From assembly GCA_002451275.1 (NCBI GenBank), contig DKBS01000129.1, positions 1-8,322 on the forward strand: a stretch of DNA of 8,322 nucleotides, given 5' to 3'. This DNA comes from Planctomycetaceae bacterium UBA6894. Lineage in GTDB: Bacteria; Planctomycetota; Planctomycetia; Gemmatales; Gemmataceae. Shown here one piece after another: positions 1 to 6,462 of this stretch (position 1 is the stretch's first letter; every line of letters starts with the position of its first letter). A program made the translations under genes and the position numbers. The notes under the pieces were generated by a model. It was not told where the DNA came from and made no database searches. It saw only the letters and a program-made list of their open reading frames with translations.

Positions 1-216
1 TTTCCCAACCACATGGATGTGGCGGGTCATTTTGAAAGTGTGCGTGGGAAAGCCCGGTTCAATTTCGGCAAGCACCAGGGCAAGTACCTGCAGGATGTGG
101 TCCGGGATGATCCCGCTTACCTGAGCTGGATGCTGGGGGGCAGCTTTCTGGATGACGCCAAGGCGATCATCCGCCAGGCAATGCGGCCGGACCTTTTTTC
201 GGGTACCGGCGGATGA
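1..216 (+). CDS. 3' end of a DnaQ-like 3'-5' exonuclease gene (ExoX-like C-terminal domain), truncated by the window edge
   Basis: The reading frame is open from the first base and stops at 214-216, so only the last 71 residues are visible and the true start lies upstream. The segment around residues 20-60 reads FNFGKHQGKYLQDV, then DPAYLSWML, then a short helix DDAKAIIRQA. This is the pattern of the exodeoxyribonuclease X-like C-terminal domain (DUF3820), where an FGKHKG loop is followed by a DPGYLxWML helix. In that family the domain is attached behind a DnaQ-type (DEDD) exonuclease domain that degrades DNA 3'-5'; that catalytic part is outside the window, so the nuclease activity is inferred. 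The gene converges on the DinB-family gene with only 14 bp between the stop codons. An internal ATG at position 13 is not a credible start because the domain homology continues upstream of it. Confidence 0.75.
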   Translation, partial: FPNHMDVAGHFESVRGKARFNFGKHQGKYLQDVVRDDPAYLSWMLGGSFLDDAKAIIRQAMRPDLFSGTGG

Positions 217-230
217 GATGCAGGGTGGGG

Positions 231-764
231 TCAGGCGGAAAGGCCCAAGGCCCTGCGTTTTTCGACAAGGAACGCCAGGTGGTGCTCGAGGTGGCGGACG
301 GGCTGGAAAAGCAACTGGCGCAGCGAGACCAAGCCTGTATCCGTGTGGATGGCGACGCGCTGCCAAGCCTGGGCCGGTTGCCGGCGCAGGACCCGCACCA
401 TGTGCCTGCGCAGGGCTGAGAAAAGCGCCAATTCCTCGGAAAGCACGAGGTCCTGATACCCGATGCGTTCGGGGTATTCCCGTTCGTCCACGCCCACCAG
501 CAACGGTTTTTCGAGCGCGATCACCCGTTCCATCCGGTCGGTGAAAAAGATTTCGGCACCCGCCAGATGCGCGACCAGTTCCAGTGTGCTCCATTTTCCG
601 TGGACGGGACGGAGTCGGGACTGTTCTTCCGTGATGCCTTCCACCGCCCGGGCCAGCCGGGCGATGCCCTCTTCATAAAGGTTCACGAGCCCGGTCACCG
701 GGATGTTCTCATCATCGCGCTGCATTGCATCCATGTAGCCGGGGTCGTTTGAAAAGCTGCTCAT
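231..764 (-). CDS. DinB-family protein (putative metal-dependent enzyme of the DinB/YfiT four-helix fold)
   Basis: This is a 177-residue protein of the usual DinB-family length. The family is a four-helix bundle that binds a metal through three histidines. Here the candidates are H66 in LVAHLAGAE and the pair H158/H162 in RHLEHHL near the C-terminus, in the spacing typical of the family. GKWS at residues 56-59, just before the first histidine helix, is also typical. Some relatives are thiol S-transferases or mycothiol-dependent isomerases, but most are uncharacterised, so no reaction can be assigned. I chose the ATG at 764 because it overlaps the stop of the PhzF gene as ATGA. The frame stays open to 932, but those 56 extra residues are low-complexity Pro/Gly/Arg sequence lying inside the PhzF gene. 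The overlap suggests translational coupling with PhzF in one transcript. Confidence 0.8.
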   Translation of the reverse strand: MSSFSNDPGYMDAMQRDDENIPVTGLVNLYEEGIARLARAVEGITEEQSRLRPVHGKWSTLELVAHLAGAEIFFTDRMERVIALEKPLLVGVDEREYPERIGYQDLVLSEELALFSALRRHMVRVLRRQPAQAWQRVAIHTDTGLVSLRQLLFQPVRHLEHHLAFLVEKRRALGLSA

Positions 765-1561
765 ACCGGGTCCACCAACAAAGTGCCTTCGCTGACCACC
801 ACCGCCTGGCCGCCGAGGATCACCCGGTTTTCCCTGAGGCGCATGGTGACGATGCCGCCCCGGCGGGAAGCCTGGAAGCCGACCAGGTCTGATTTGCCGG
901 TTTTTTTGGCCCAGTATTCCGCCAGGCAGCAATGCGCGGAACCGGTTACCGGATCCTCATCCACCCCGACGGCGGGTGCGAAAAACCTTGAGACGCAGTC
1001 GAACTGCGGGTTGGTGGAGGGGGCGGTGACAATAATTCCGCGACAGGGGATTGACCCGAGCGCCTTCCAATCGGGGCGAAGGGAGCGCACTTCCTGTTCG
1101 GATGAGAGCTCCACCAGGTAGTCCATGCTGTTTTTGCCCACATGAACCGGTGTGGCTCCCAAACCTTTACGGAGCCCGGAAGGTGATTGGCAGGGTGTCT
1201 GTGGGACCACCGGGAAATCGAGTTCGAAGGTGTCGGCGGTTTGTTTGACCAGCAGTTCGCCGCTACGGGTCTGGAAACGAACAGGGTCGTCGGCGGGCCA
1301 GCGGTTCTGGTGGGCCAGCGCCTTGGCCGCTGCCAGGGTCGCGTGACCGCAGAGATCCACCTCGACGGTGGGGGTGAACCAGCGGAGATGGTGACCGGAG
1401 CCGGCGGGGACCAGGAAGGCGGTTTCGGCGTGGTTCATCTCCATTGCCACATTTTGCAGCCACGCATCGGAAGGCCAGGAGTCGAGCGGAACCACGGCCG
1501 CGGGGTTGCCCCGGAAAGGTTGGTCGGTGAAGGCGTCCACCACAAGAAACGGTCGGGGCAT
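761..1561 (-). CDS. PhzF-family protein (isomerase/epimerase-like)
   Basis: This 266-residue protein is full length for the PhzF family, whose fold consists of two similar halves related to diaminopimelate epimerase. The N-terminus VVDAFTDQPFRGNPAAVV, the segment NHAETAFL with the family's conserved glutamate (E46, equivalent to the general acid/base of PhzF), DLCGHATLAAAKAL at about 69-82, and GVDEDPVTGSAHCCL at about 199-213 are all diagnostic motifs. PhzF itself isomerises a dihydro-hydroxyanthranilate in phenazine synthesis. Most family members, probably including this one, have unknown substrates, and nothing nearby suggests phenazine genes. The start at 1561 matches the usual short N-terminus before the first strand, although no strong ribosome binding site precedes it. 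It is the first gene of a two-gene unit with the DinB-family gene and is transcribed divergently from the efflux permease. Confidence 0.9.
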   Translation of the reverse strand: MPRPFLVVDAFTDQPFRGNPAAVVPLDSWPSDAWLQNVAMEMNHAETAFLVPAGSGHHLRWFTPTVEVDLCGHATLAAAKALAHQNRWPADDPVRFQTRSGELLVKQTADTFELDFPVVPQTPCQSPSGLRKGLGATPVHVGKNSMDYLVELSSEQEVRSLRPDWKALGSIPCRGIIVTAPSTNPQFDCVSRFFAPAVGVDEDPVTGSAHCCLAEYWAKKTGKSDLVGFQASRRGGIVTMRLRENRVILGGQAVVVSEGTLLVDPV

Positions 1562-1783
1562 TGTCGTTTACCACTTGCCGGTTTGGAGATCCCTTCCCCG
1601 CCGACCGCCGGCAGGGTACAGGGGTATCGTAGCGCTTTACCGCCCCACCATCCGGCATAACCGGAAAGAACCGATCCCCTTGCCCGGATCGCCACAGCCG
1701 GCACTGAAACGCGCGGAACGGAAGGCTGCTGTGCCTGATTAAATGAGGATGGACTGACATTTTTCCGGGTGCTGGTGTCTCTC
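1562..1783. promoter_or_regulatory. Divergent intergenic region with four CCGGCA/TGCCGG hexamers and short palindromes
   Basis: This non-coding gap separates the divergent PhzF and permease genes and must hold promoters for both. CCGGCA occurs on the + strand at 1608-1613, 1652-1657 and 1698-1703 (44 and 46 bp apart), and its complement TGCCGG is at 1576-1581. Two small inverted repeats also lie here: TCCGG-5 nt-CCGGA at 1651-1665, and CGATCC-8 nt-GGATCG at 1672-1691. These may be operator half-sites, but GC-rich DNA produces such words fairly often. I see no convincing sigma-70 promoter for the PhzF direction; TACGAT (complement of 1625-1630) is the best weak -10 match. No regulator gene is adjacent. 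Confidence 0.35.
1736..1744 (+). promoter_or_regulatory. Candidate extended -10 promoter element for the efflux permease-adaptor operon
   Basis: TGATTAAAT fits an extended -10 box (TG, one base, then TTAAAT, which matches four of six positions of TATAAT). It is one of the few AT-rich patches in the gap and sits about 40 bp before the chosen permease start. No good -35 hexamer is seen 16-18 bp upstream, as can be tolerated with an extended -10. Transcription would begin near 1751, giving a leader of about 30 nt. This is an inference from consensus only. Confidence 0.25.
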
Positions 1784-4700
1784 ATGAATCCGATCATTTT
1801 CGCAATGCGGCACCCCATCACCATGATGATGCTGGTGGTGGCGTTGATCGGCGGGGGGAGCCTGGCGCTTTCCAAGATGCGGGTTGACATCTTTCCCCCG
1901 CTGAACCTGCCCCGCATCTATGTGTACCTGCAATATGGCGGCATGAGTCCCTCGCAGATGGAGGGGCTGATCGTCAACCAGTTTGAGCTGATGTTCCAAT
2001 ATGTGGATGGCGTTTCCCAAGTAGAGTCGCACTCCATCCAGCAGGTGGCGCTGGTGAAACTGTCGTTCTTCCCGGGGACGGACATGGGGCTTGCGATGGC
2101 GCAGGTGAGCGCCTGCGCGGCGCGGGCCATGTCGCAAATGCCGATCGGAACGCTGCCGCCCCTGGTGATCCGCATGGACGAGGGCAGCGTGCCCGTTGGT
2201 TACCTGGTTCTGGAGAGCGAGACGACGCCCCTAGGCAAGGTGGGCGACCTGGCCAACAACTACATCCGTCCGCTGGTGCAGAAGAATGTTCCAGGCACCA
2301 TCGGCACCCCGCCATTCGGGCCGAACGCCCGGTCGATCCTGGTGAATGTGGACCCGGACAAGCTGCGCAGCTACAACCTGAACCCGCAGGATGTGGTGCA
2401 GGCGCTGATGCGCGGCAATGTGGTGATACCCGCCGGGAACCTGTACATCCGGGACCAGATGCCCCTGGTGCCCACGAACGCGCTGGTGAAAAATATTCAG
2501 GAGATGGGGGAAATTCCCCTGAAGTTGGGCGCCAACGTGTATATACGCGACGTGGCAACCATTACCGACGCGACCGACGTGAACTACGGGTACGCCCTGG
2601 TCAATGGCCGTAAGTCGGTTTATCTCCCCATCCTGAAGAAAGACACCGCCAGCACGCTGGATGTGGTGGCCAACATCCACGCGGCGATGTCGGCCTTTCG
2701 GGATGTTTTACCCAAGGATGTGAAAATCGGCTTCGAGTTCGACGAGTCGCCCACCGTGGTTACCGCCATCAAGAGCGTGGGGACCGAGGGGATCATCGGC
2801 GCGGCGCTGACGGGTTTGATGATCATGTTGTTCCTGGGCGACTGGCGCAGCGTGATCGTGGTGGTGTCGAACATTCCGCTGGCGCTGATGGGGTCGCTGT
2901 TCGGGCTGTACATCACCGGCAACAGCATCAACATCATGTCGCTGGGCGGTCTGGCACTGGCGATCGGCATCCTGGTGGACGAGGCGACCGTGGAGGTGGA
3001 GAACATCCACGCGCAGTTTCACGGGGGCGCAACCCTTGCCCGCGCGGTGCGGCGCGGCAACAGCATCACCGCGGTAGCGCGACTTCTGGCACTGGCGTGT
3101 ATTTTGTCGGTGTTCATCCCCGCCTTCATCATGGAAGATCCCCTGCGGGCGCTGTTCATGCCGTTGGCCTTGGGGGTGGGCTTCGCGATGATCAGCTCGT
3201 ATCTGCTCTCCAGCACCTTTGTGCCGGTCATGGCGGTGTGGCTTTTGAAGCTGAACCCGGAACATGTTGGCAAAAAAGGATTGTTTGACCGGGTGGAGGC
3301 GGCCTACGAGCGATTTGTCGGCGGAGTGGTGGCGCTGAGGCATCTGGTGGTGCCGGCCTACCTGGGAGTGGTGACTCTCATCCTGGTGGTGGCCGGGGCG
3401 AGGCTCGGGACGGAGCTGTTTCCCCAGATCGACTCGGGACAGTTCGTGCTGAGGTTCAGGCCACCGCCCGGAACCAATTTCGAAATCACCCGGCAGATGG
3501 GCCAGAAGGCGCTGGAGATCATCGAACGGGAGGCAGGCAAGGACCAGATCGATATCAGCATCGGGTTCGCGGGGCAGATTGCCCCGTACTTCGGCCTGAA
3601 CAACATGATTCTGCTGATGCGGGGCCCGGATGACGGGATGTTGCGGGTGGCTTTCCGTGAGGGGAGCGGCATCGAACTGGATGCCTTCCGGGAGAAAATG
3701 CGGAAAATGCTGCCGGAGGAGGTCGCCCCGTGGCTGGCCGGGGTGATGGCGTCGCGGGGCGTGCCGAAGGCGGAGGCGGAAGCCCGATCCAGGGAGATCA
3801 GCTTCGGTTTCGAGCCGGGGGACATGGTCAGCAATGTGATGAGCTTCGGTTCCCCGACGCCGCTGGAGATCGCGGTGTACGGGCCAAACTTGCCAGATGT
3901 GCGGGAGCATGCGACCCGGATTCGGGACAATATGGCGAAGATCGAGTGCCTGCGGGATGTTCAGTTCCACCAGACGCTGGACTACCCCTCGGTGGATGTG
4001 ACCATCAACCGGGAGAAGGCGGGGCTATCGGGTGTGGATGTGCAGAATATTGGCGATTCGGTATTGGTTGCGACCAACTCAAGCCGTTACGTGGCCTTGA
4101 ACTACTGGCAGGACCAGAAGACCGGTTTCGACTACCAGGTGGAAGTGCTGGTGCCCACCCAGCGGATGACCTCCACCCTGGATGTGGAGAACCTGCCCTT
4201 GCGGATGGTCAACCCGGTGCTGAACCTGATGGTGCGGGATGTCGCAGACGTGAAGGCTGGTCTGATACCCGGTCAGATCGACCGGACCTCTTCCCAGCGT
4301 TACATCAGCATTTCCGCCAACCTGGAAGGGGCGGATTTGGGTACCGCCTCGCGGCTGGTGGAAAAGGCCGTGGCGGACGCCGGCCAGCCTCCCAAGGGGG
4401 TGCGTCTGATGACGCGGGGCCAGACCGGGACGATGAACGACATGTTCAGGTCACTGGGTATCGGGTTGGGCATCGCCGTGGGGGTGATTCTGGTGCTGCT
4501 GACGGCCTATTTCCAGGCGCCCAGACTGGCGCTGACTTCCATCGCGGCGGTGCCGGGGGTTATCTCGGGGGTGGTACTGGCCCTGGTGCTGACCCACACA
4601 ACCCTGAACATCGAGTCGTTCATGGGGTCGATCATGTGCATCGGGGTTTCGGTTTCCAATTCGGTGATGATGGTTACCTTCATGAACGACCGCTGGCTGG

Positions 4701-5065
4701 AGGGTATGTCGGTTCGCGATGCCGCGGTGAAAGGGGCGGCCGGGCGTTTGAGGCCCATCATCATGACAGCATGCGCCATGACCATTGGCATGCTGCCCAT
4801 GGCGCTGGCTTTGGAAGAAGGCTCGCAGATGCAGGCGCCGCTAGGCCGGGCGGTGATAGGCGGCCTTGTTTTTTCCACCTTTTCCACACTTCTTGTGTTG
4901 CCGGCCGTTTTCAGCCTGATGCTCGGCAACCGCAAACCCCGGCCGGTTTCGATAGACCCGGATGACCCGGACGGACTGACCTTTGACGGGGGCGAACACC
5001 CCGTAGACCATGCAGCAGAACCGCGGGGTGGATTTCACCCGGCAAGCCCGGAGGGCAGGCAATGA
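1784..5065 (+). CDS. RND-family efflux permease (AcrB-like inner-membrane pump subunit)
   Basis: From the ATG at 1784 the protein has 1093 residues, close to AcrB plus a tail. It shows the RND plan: one membrane helix at about 12-30, a large periplasmic loop to about 335, helices 2-7 at about 335-541, a second periplasmic loop to about 889, and helices 8-12 up to about 1047. The helix 4 motif ILVDEATVEVEN contains D399-E400 where AcrB has D407-D408. R988 in RLRPIIMT matches AcrB R971, but the TM10 lysine (AcrB K940) is replaced by S958 in GVSVSNSV. The acidic cytoplasmic tail (about 1050-1093) is longer than in AcrB. The substrate is unknown, and I see no clear CusA-like methionine relay. An in-frame GTG at 1769 would add five residues; I prefer the ATG because relatives I recall begin MNPI, though neither start has a good ribosome binding site. 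The stop overlaps the adaptor start. Confidence 0.93.
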   Translation: MNPIIFAMRHPITMMMLVVALIGGGSLALSKMRVDIFPPLNLPRIYVYLQYGGMSPSQMEGLIVNQFELMFQYVDGVSQVESHSIQQVALVKLSFFPGTDMGLAMAQVSACAARAMSQMPIGTLPPLVIRMDEGSVPVGYLVLESETTPLGKVGDLANNYIRPLVQKNVPGTIGTPPFGPNARSILVNVDPDKLRSYNLNPQDVVQALMRGNVVIPAGNLYIRDQMPLVPTNALVKNIQEMGEIPLKLGANVYIRDVATITDATDVNYGYALVNGRKSVYLPILKKDTASTLDVVANIHAAMSAFRDVLPKDVKIGFEFDESPTVVTAIKSVGTEGIIGAALTGLMIMLFLGDWRSVIVVVSNIPLALMGSLFGLYITGNSINIMSLGGLALAIGILVDEATVEVENIHAQFHGGATLARAVRRGNSITAVARLLALACILSVFIPAFIMEDPLRALFMPLALGVGFAMISSYLLSSTFVPVMAVWLLKLNPEHVGKKGLFDRVEAAYERFVGGVVALRHLVVPAYLGVVTLILVVAGARLGTELFPQIDSGQFVLRFRPPPGTNFEITRQMGQKALEIIEREAGKDQIDISIGFAGQIAPYFGLNNMILLMRGPDDGMLRVAFREGSGIELDAFREKMRKMLPEEVAPWLAGVMASRGVPKAEAEARSREISFGFEPGDMVSNVMSFGSPTPLEIAVYGPNLPDVREHATRIRDNMAKIECLRDVQFHQTLDYPSVDVTINREKAGLSGVDVQNIGDSVLVATNSSRYVALNYWQDQKTGFDYQVEVLVPTQRMTSTLDVENLPLRMVNPVLNLMVRDVADVKAGLIPGQIDRTSSQRYISISANLEGADLGTASRLVEKAVADAGQPPKGVRLMTRGQTGTMNDMFRSLGIGLGIAVGVILVLLTAYFQAPRLALTSIAAVPGVISGVVLALVLTHTTLNIESFMGSIMCIGVSVSNSVMMVTFMNDRWLEGMSVRDAAVKGAAGRLRPIIMTACAMTIGMLPMALALEEGSQMQAPLGRAVIGGLVFSTFSTLLVLPAVFSLMLGNRKPRPVSIDPDDPDGLTFDGGEHPVDHAAEPRGGFHPASPEGRQ
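5050..5054 (+). promoter_or_regulatory. Ribosome binding site of the adaptor gene
   Basis: GGAGG lies 7 nt before the ATG at 5062, inside the last codons of the permease gene. It is the strongest Shine-Dalgarno match in the window. It supports this start and an ATGA-coupled translation of the two pump subunits. Confidence 0.7.
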
Positions 5066-6462
5066 GCCAGACCTTTTTGGAAAGAGCCCTCGCGGGCTTT
5101 TGTACGTTGGTGATCCTATCCGGGTGCGGGAGAAAGTCAGAACCCGCACCCCCCGCCCCCACCATGCCATCGGTCACCCTGACCAATCCCGAGAAACGCG
5201 ATATCCTTCGCTTGGTTGGGCAACCGGCGTTTGTGAACGCCTACGAGCAAACCTCGATCTTTCCGAAATTGACCGGTTTTATTGAGAAGTGGAACGTGGA
5301 CATCGGGGACAAGGTCAGAAAGGACCAGATCCTGGCGACCTTGTACATCCCCGAACTGGTGGAGGATCACCGGCTGAAAAAGGCGACCGTGGAGCTGGAC
5401 CGGGTGCTGGTGGACCAGGCCCGCAAGCTGGTGGATGCCGCCGACGGGACCTTGCGAGCCGCCGTTGCGAAGGTGGCCCAGGCGCGTGCGGATGTGGGGA
5501 AATTCGAGGCTGAGGTGGTGCGCTGGCAATCGGAAGTGAAACGGCTCACCAGCCTGGTGGAGCAGCGGGTGGTGGACCGACAGATCCTGGATGAGTCAAC
5601 CCGCCAACTGCGGTCGAACGAGGCGGCGCGAGACGCAGCGGTTTCGGCCGTGCTGGTCGCTGATGCCCAGCGTTTGGCATGCGAGGCCGACCTGGCCAAG
5701 GCCCGGGTGGACGTGCTGGCTGCCGAGGCCCGGGTGAGGGTGGCTGACGCGGACGAAAAGCGGGTGGCGGCCCTGGTGGGCTACATCGATTTGAAATCAC
5801 CCTTCGATGGCATTGTGGTGCTGCGCAACGCCAATCGCGGCGACTTCAGCCAGGGCATCTCGGGTGACCAGTCCGCGAACTCATTTTCACCCCTGCAAAG
5901 CTCGCAGAAGGCCGCCCCGGTTTTCGCGGTTGCCCGAACGGATGTGGTGCGGGTGTTTGTGGATGTGCCGGAGCAGGACGCCAATTACGTGGCGGCAGGC
6001 ACGCCCGCTGAAGTGAGGCTGGAGGCGTTCAACGATCTGGTTCTGCCCTCCAAGGTCGCCCGCACAGCCTGGGCGCTGAATCTGCAAACCCGTACGCTCC
6101 GGGCCGAAATCGACCTGCCCAACCTGGACACCAAATTGCTCCCCGGCATGTACGCCTACGGGTATGTGAAAATCCAACGCAATGGGGTTTTGGCGATTCC
6201 TTCCCGCTGCGTCACCAAACGAGGTGAGGATAGGGTGGTTTTCCTTCACCGTGATGGCAAGGCTTACCAGGCCCGTGTTCGACTGGGACCGACCGATGGA
6301 ACCTGGGTGGAATTGGTGGCGATTGAAATAGGGGGCCGGTTTGTTCCGGGTGACCCGTCTCTGCAAGTGATCGTGGGAGATCCTGACGAGTTGCAGGAGC
6401 GAACGCAGGTGCAGATTTCCAAGCCGGGAGCCAATGCGACCGCCGGTGGTGACAAACCCTAG
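5062..6462 (+). CDS. RND efflux periplasmic adaptor subunit (membrane fusion protein, lipoprotein)
   Basis: This 466-residue adaptor (HlyD/AcrA type) joins the permease to the outer-membrane channel. A signal peptide ends in the lipobox LSGC, so C22 should be lipidated and anchor the protein in a membrane. The first lipoyl half-motif is at about 65-95 (IFPKLTGFIEKWNVDIGDKVRKDQ). A long Ala/Glu/Arg-rich helical hairpin follows at about 102-238, and the second lipoyl half (IDLKSPFDGIVVLRNANRGDF) at about 242-262. The beta-barrel domain starts near 295 (VRVFVDVPEQDANYV), and a membrane-proximal domain (from about 375) ends the protein. Near the hairpin tip R161-xxx-L165-x6-D172 matches the TolC-docking RLS motif of AcrA, except that Asp replaces Ser. 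The start overlaps the permease stop as ATGA behind a strong ribosome binding site, so the two are almost certainly co-translated. Its own stop interlocks with that of the outer-membrane factor gene on the other strand. Confidence 0.93.
   Translation: MSQTFLERALAGFCTLVILSGCGRKSEPAPPAPTMPSVTLTNPEKRDILRLVGQPAFVNAYEQTSIFPKLTGFIEKWNVDIGDKVRKDQILATLYIPELVEDHRLKKATVELDRVLVDQARKLVDAADGTLRAAVAKVAQARADVGKFEAEVVRWQSEVKRLTSLVEQRVVDRQILDESTRQLRSNEAARDAAVSAVLVADAQRLACEADLAKARVDVLAAEARVRVADADEKRVAALVGYIDLKSPFDGIVVLRNANRGDFSQGISGDQSANSFSPLQSSQKAAPVFAVARTDVVRVFVDVPEQDANYVAAGTPAEVRLEAFNDLVLPSKVARTAWALNLQTRTLRAEIDLPNLDTKLLPGMYAYGYVKIQRNGVLAIPSRCVTKRGEDRVVFLHRDGKAYQARVRLGPTDGTWVELVAIEIGGRFVPGDPSLQVIVGDPDELQERTQVQISKPGANATAGGDKP
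6459..6462. other. CTAG tetranucleotide shared by the stop codons of two convergent pump genes
   Basis: The adaptor gene ends with TAG at 6460-6462 on the + strand. The outer-membrane factor gene ends with TAG on the - strand, complementary to 6459-6461. CTAG is its own reverse complement, so one tetranucleotide supplies both stops and leaves no intergenic space. The surrounding CCCTAGGG (6457-6464) is an 8-bp palindrome. No GC-rich stem followed by a T-run is visible within about 60 bp on either side, so each transcript must end inside the opposite gene or by another mechanism. Confidence 0.9.

Noticed and set aside
241..262. Possible terminator for the exonuclease transcript (GGCC-CAA-GGCC followed by a T-run)
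   Set aside because: The stem is only four pairs with a three-base loop and a 4-nt gap before the T-run, so it is too weak to call. It also lies inside the DinB coding region.
765..932. N-terminal extension of the DinB-family frame
   Set aside because: The 56 extra residues are low-complexity and lie inside the PhzF gene. The start at 764 gives the family length and an ATGA overlap.
2708..3970. 420-codon open frame antisense to the permease
   Set aside because: It is rich in His, Arg, Gln and Pro with no recognisable domain, and it mirrors third-position GC bias of the strongly supported RND permease on the other strand.
3730..4965. 411-codon + strand frame inside the permease
   Set aside because: It lies in another frame of the same strand over the second half of the permease, is Gly/Arg/Ala low-complexity sequence, and has no domain. 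The permease frame itself is intact, so it is not a frameshift remnant.
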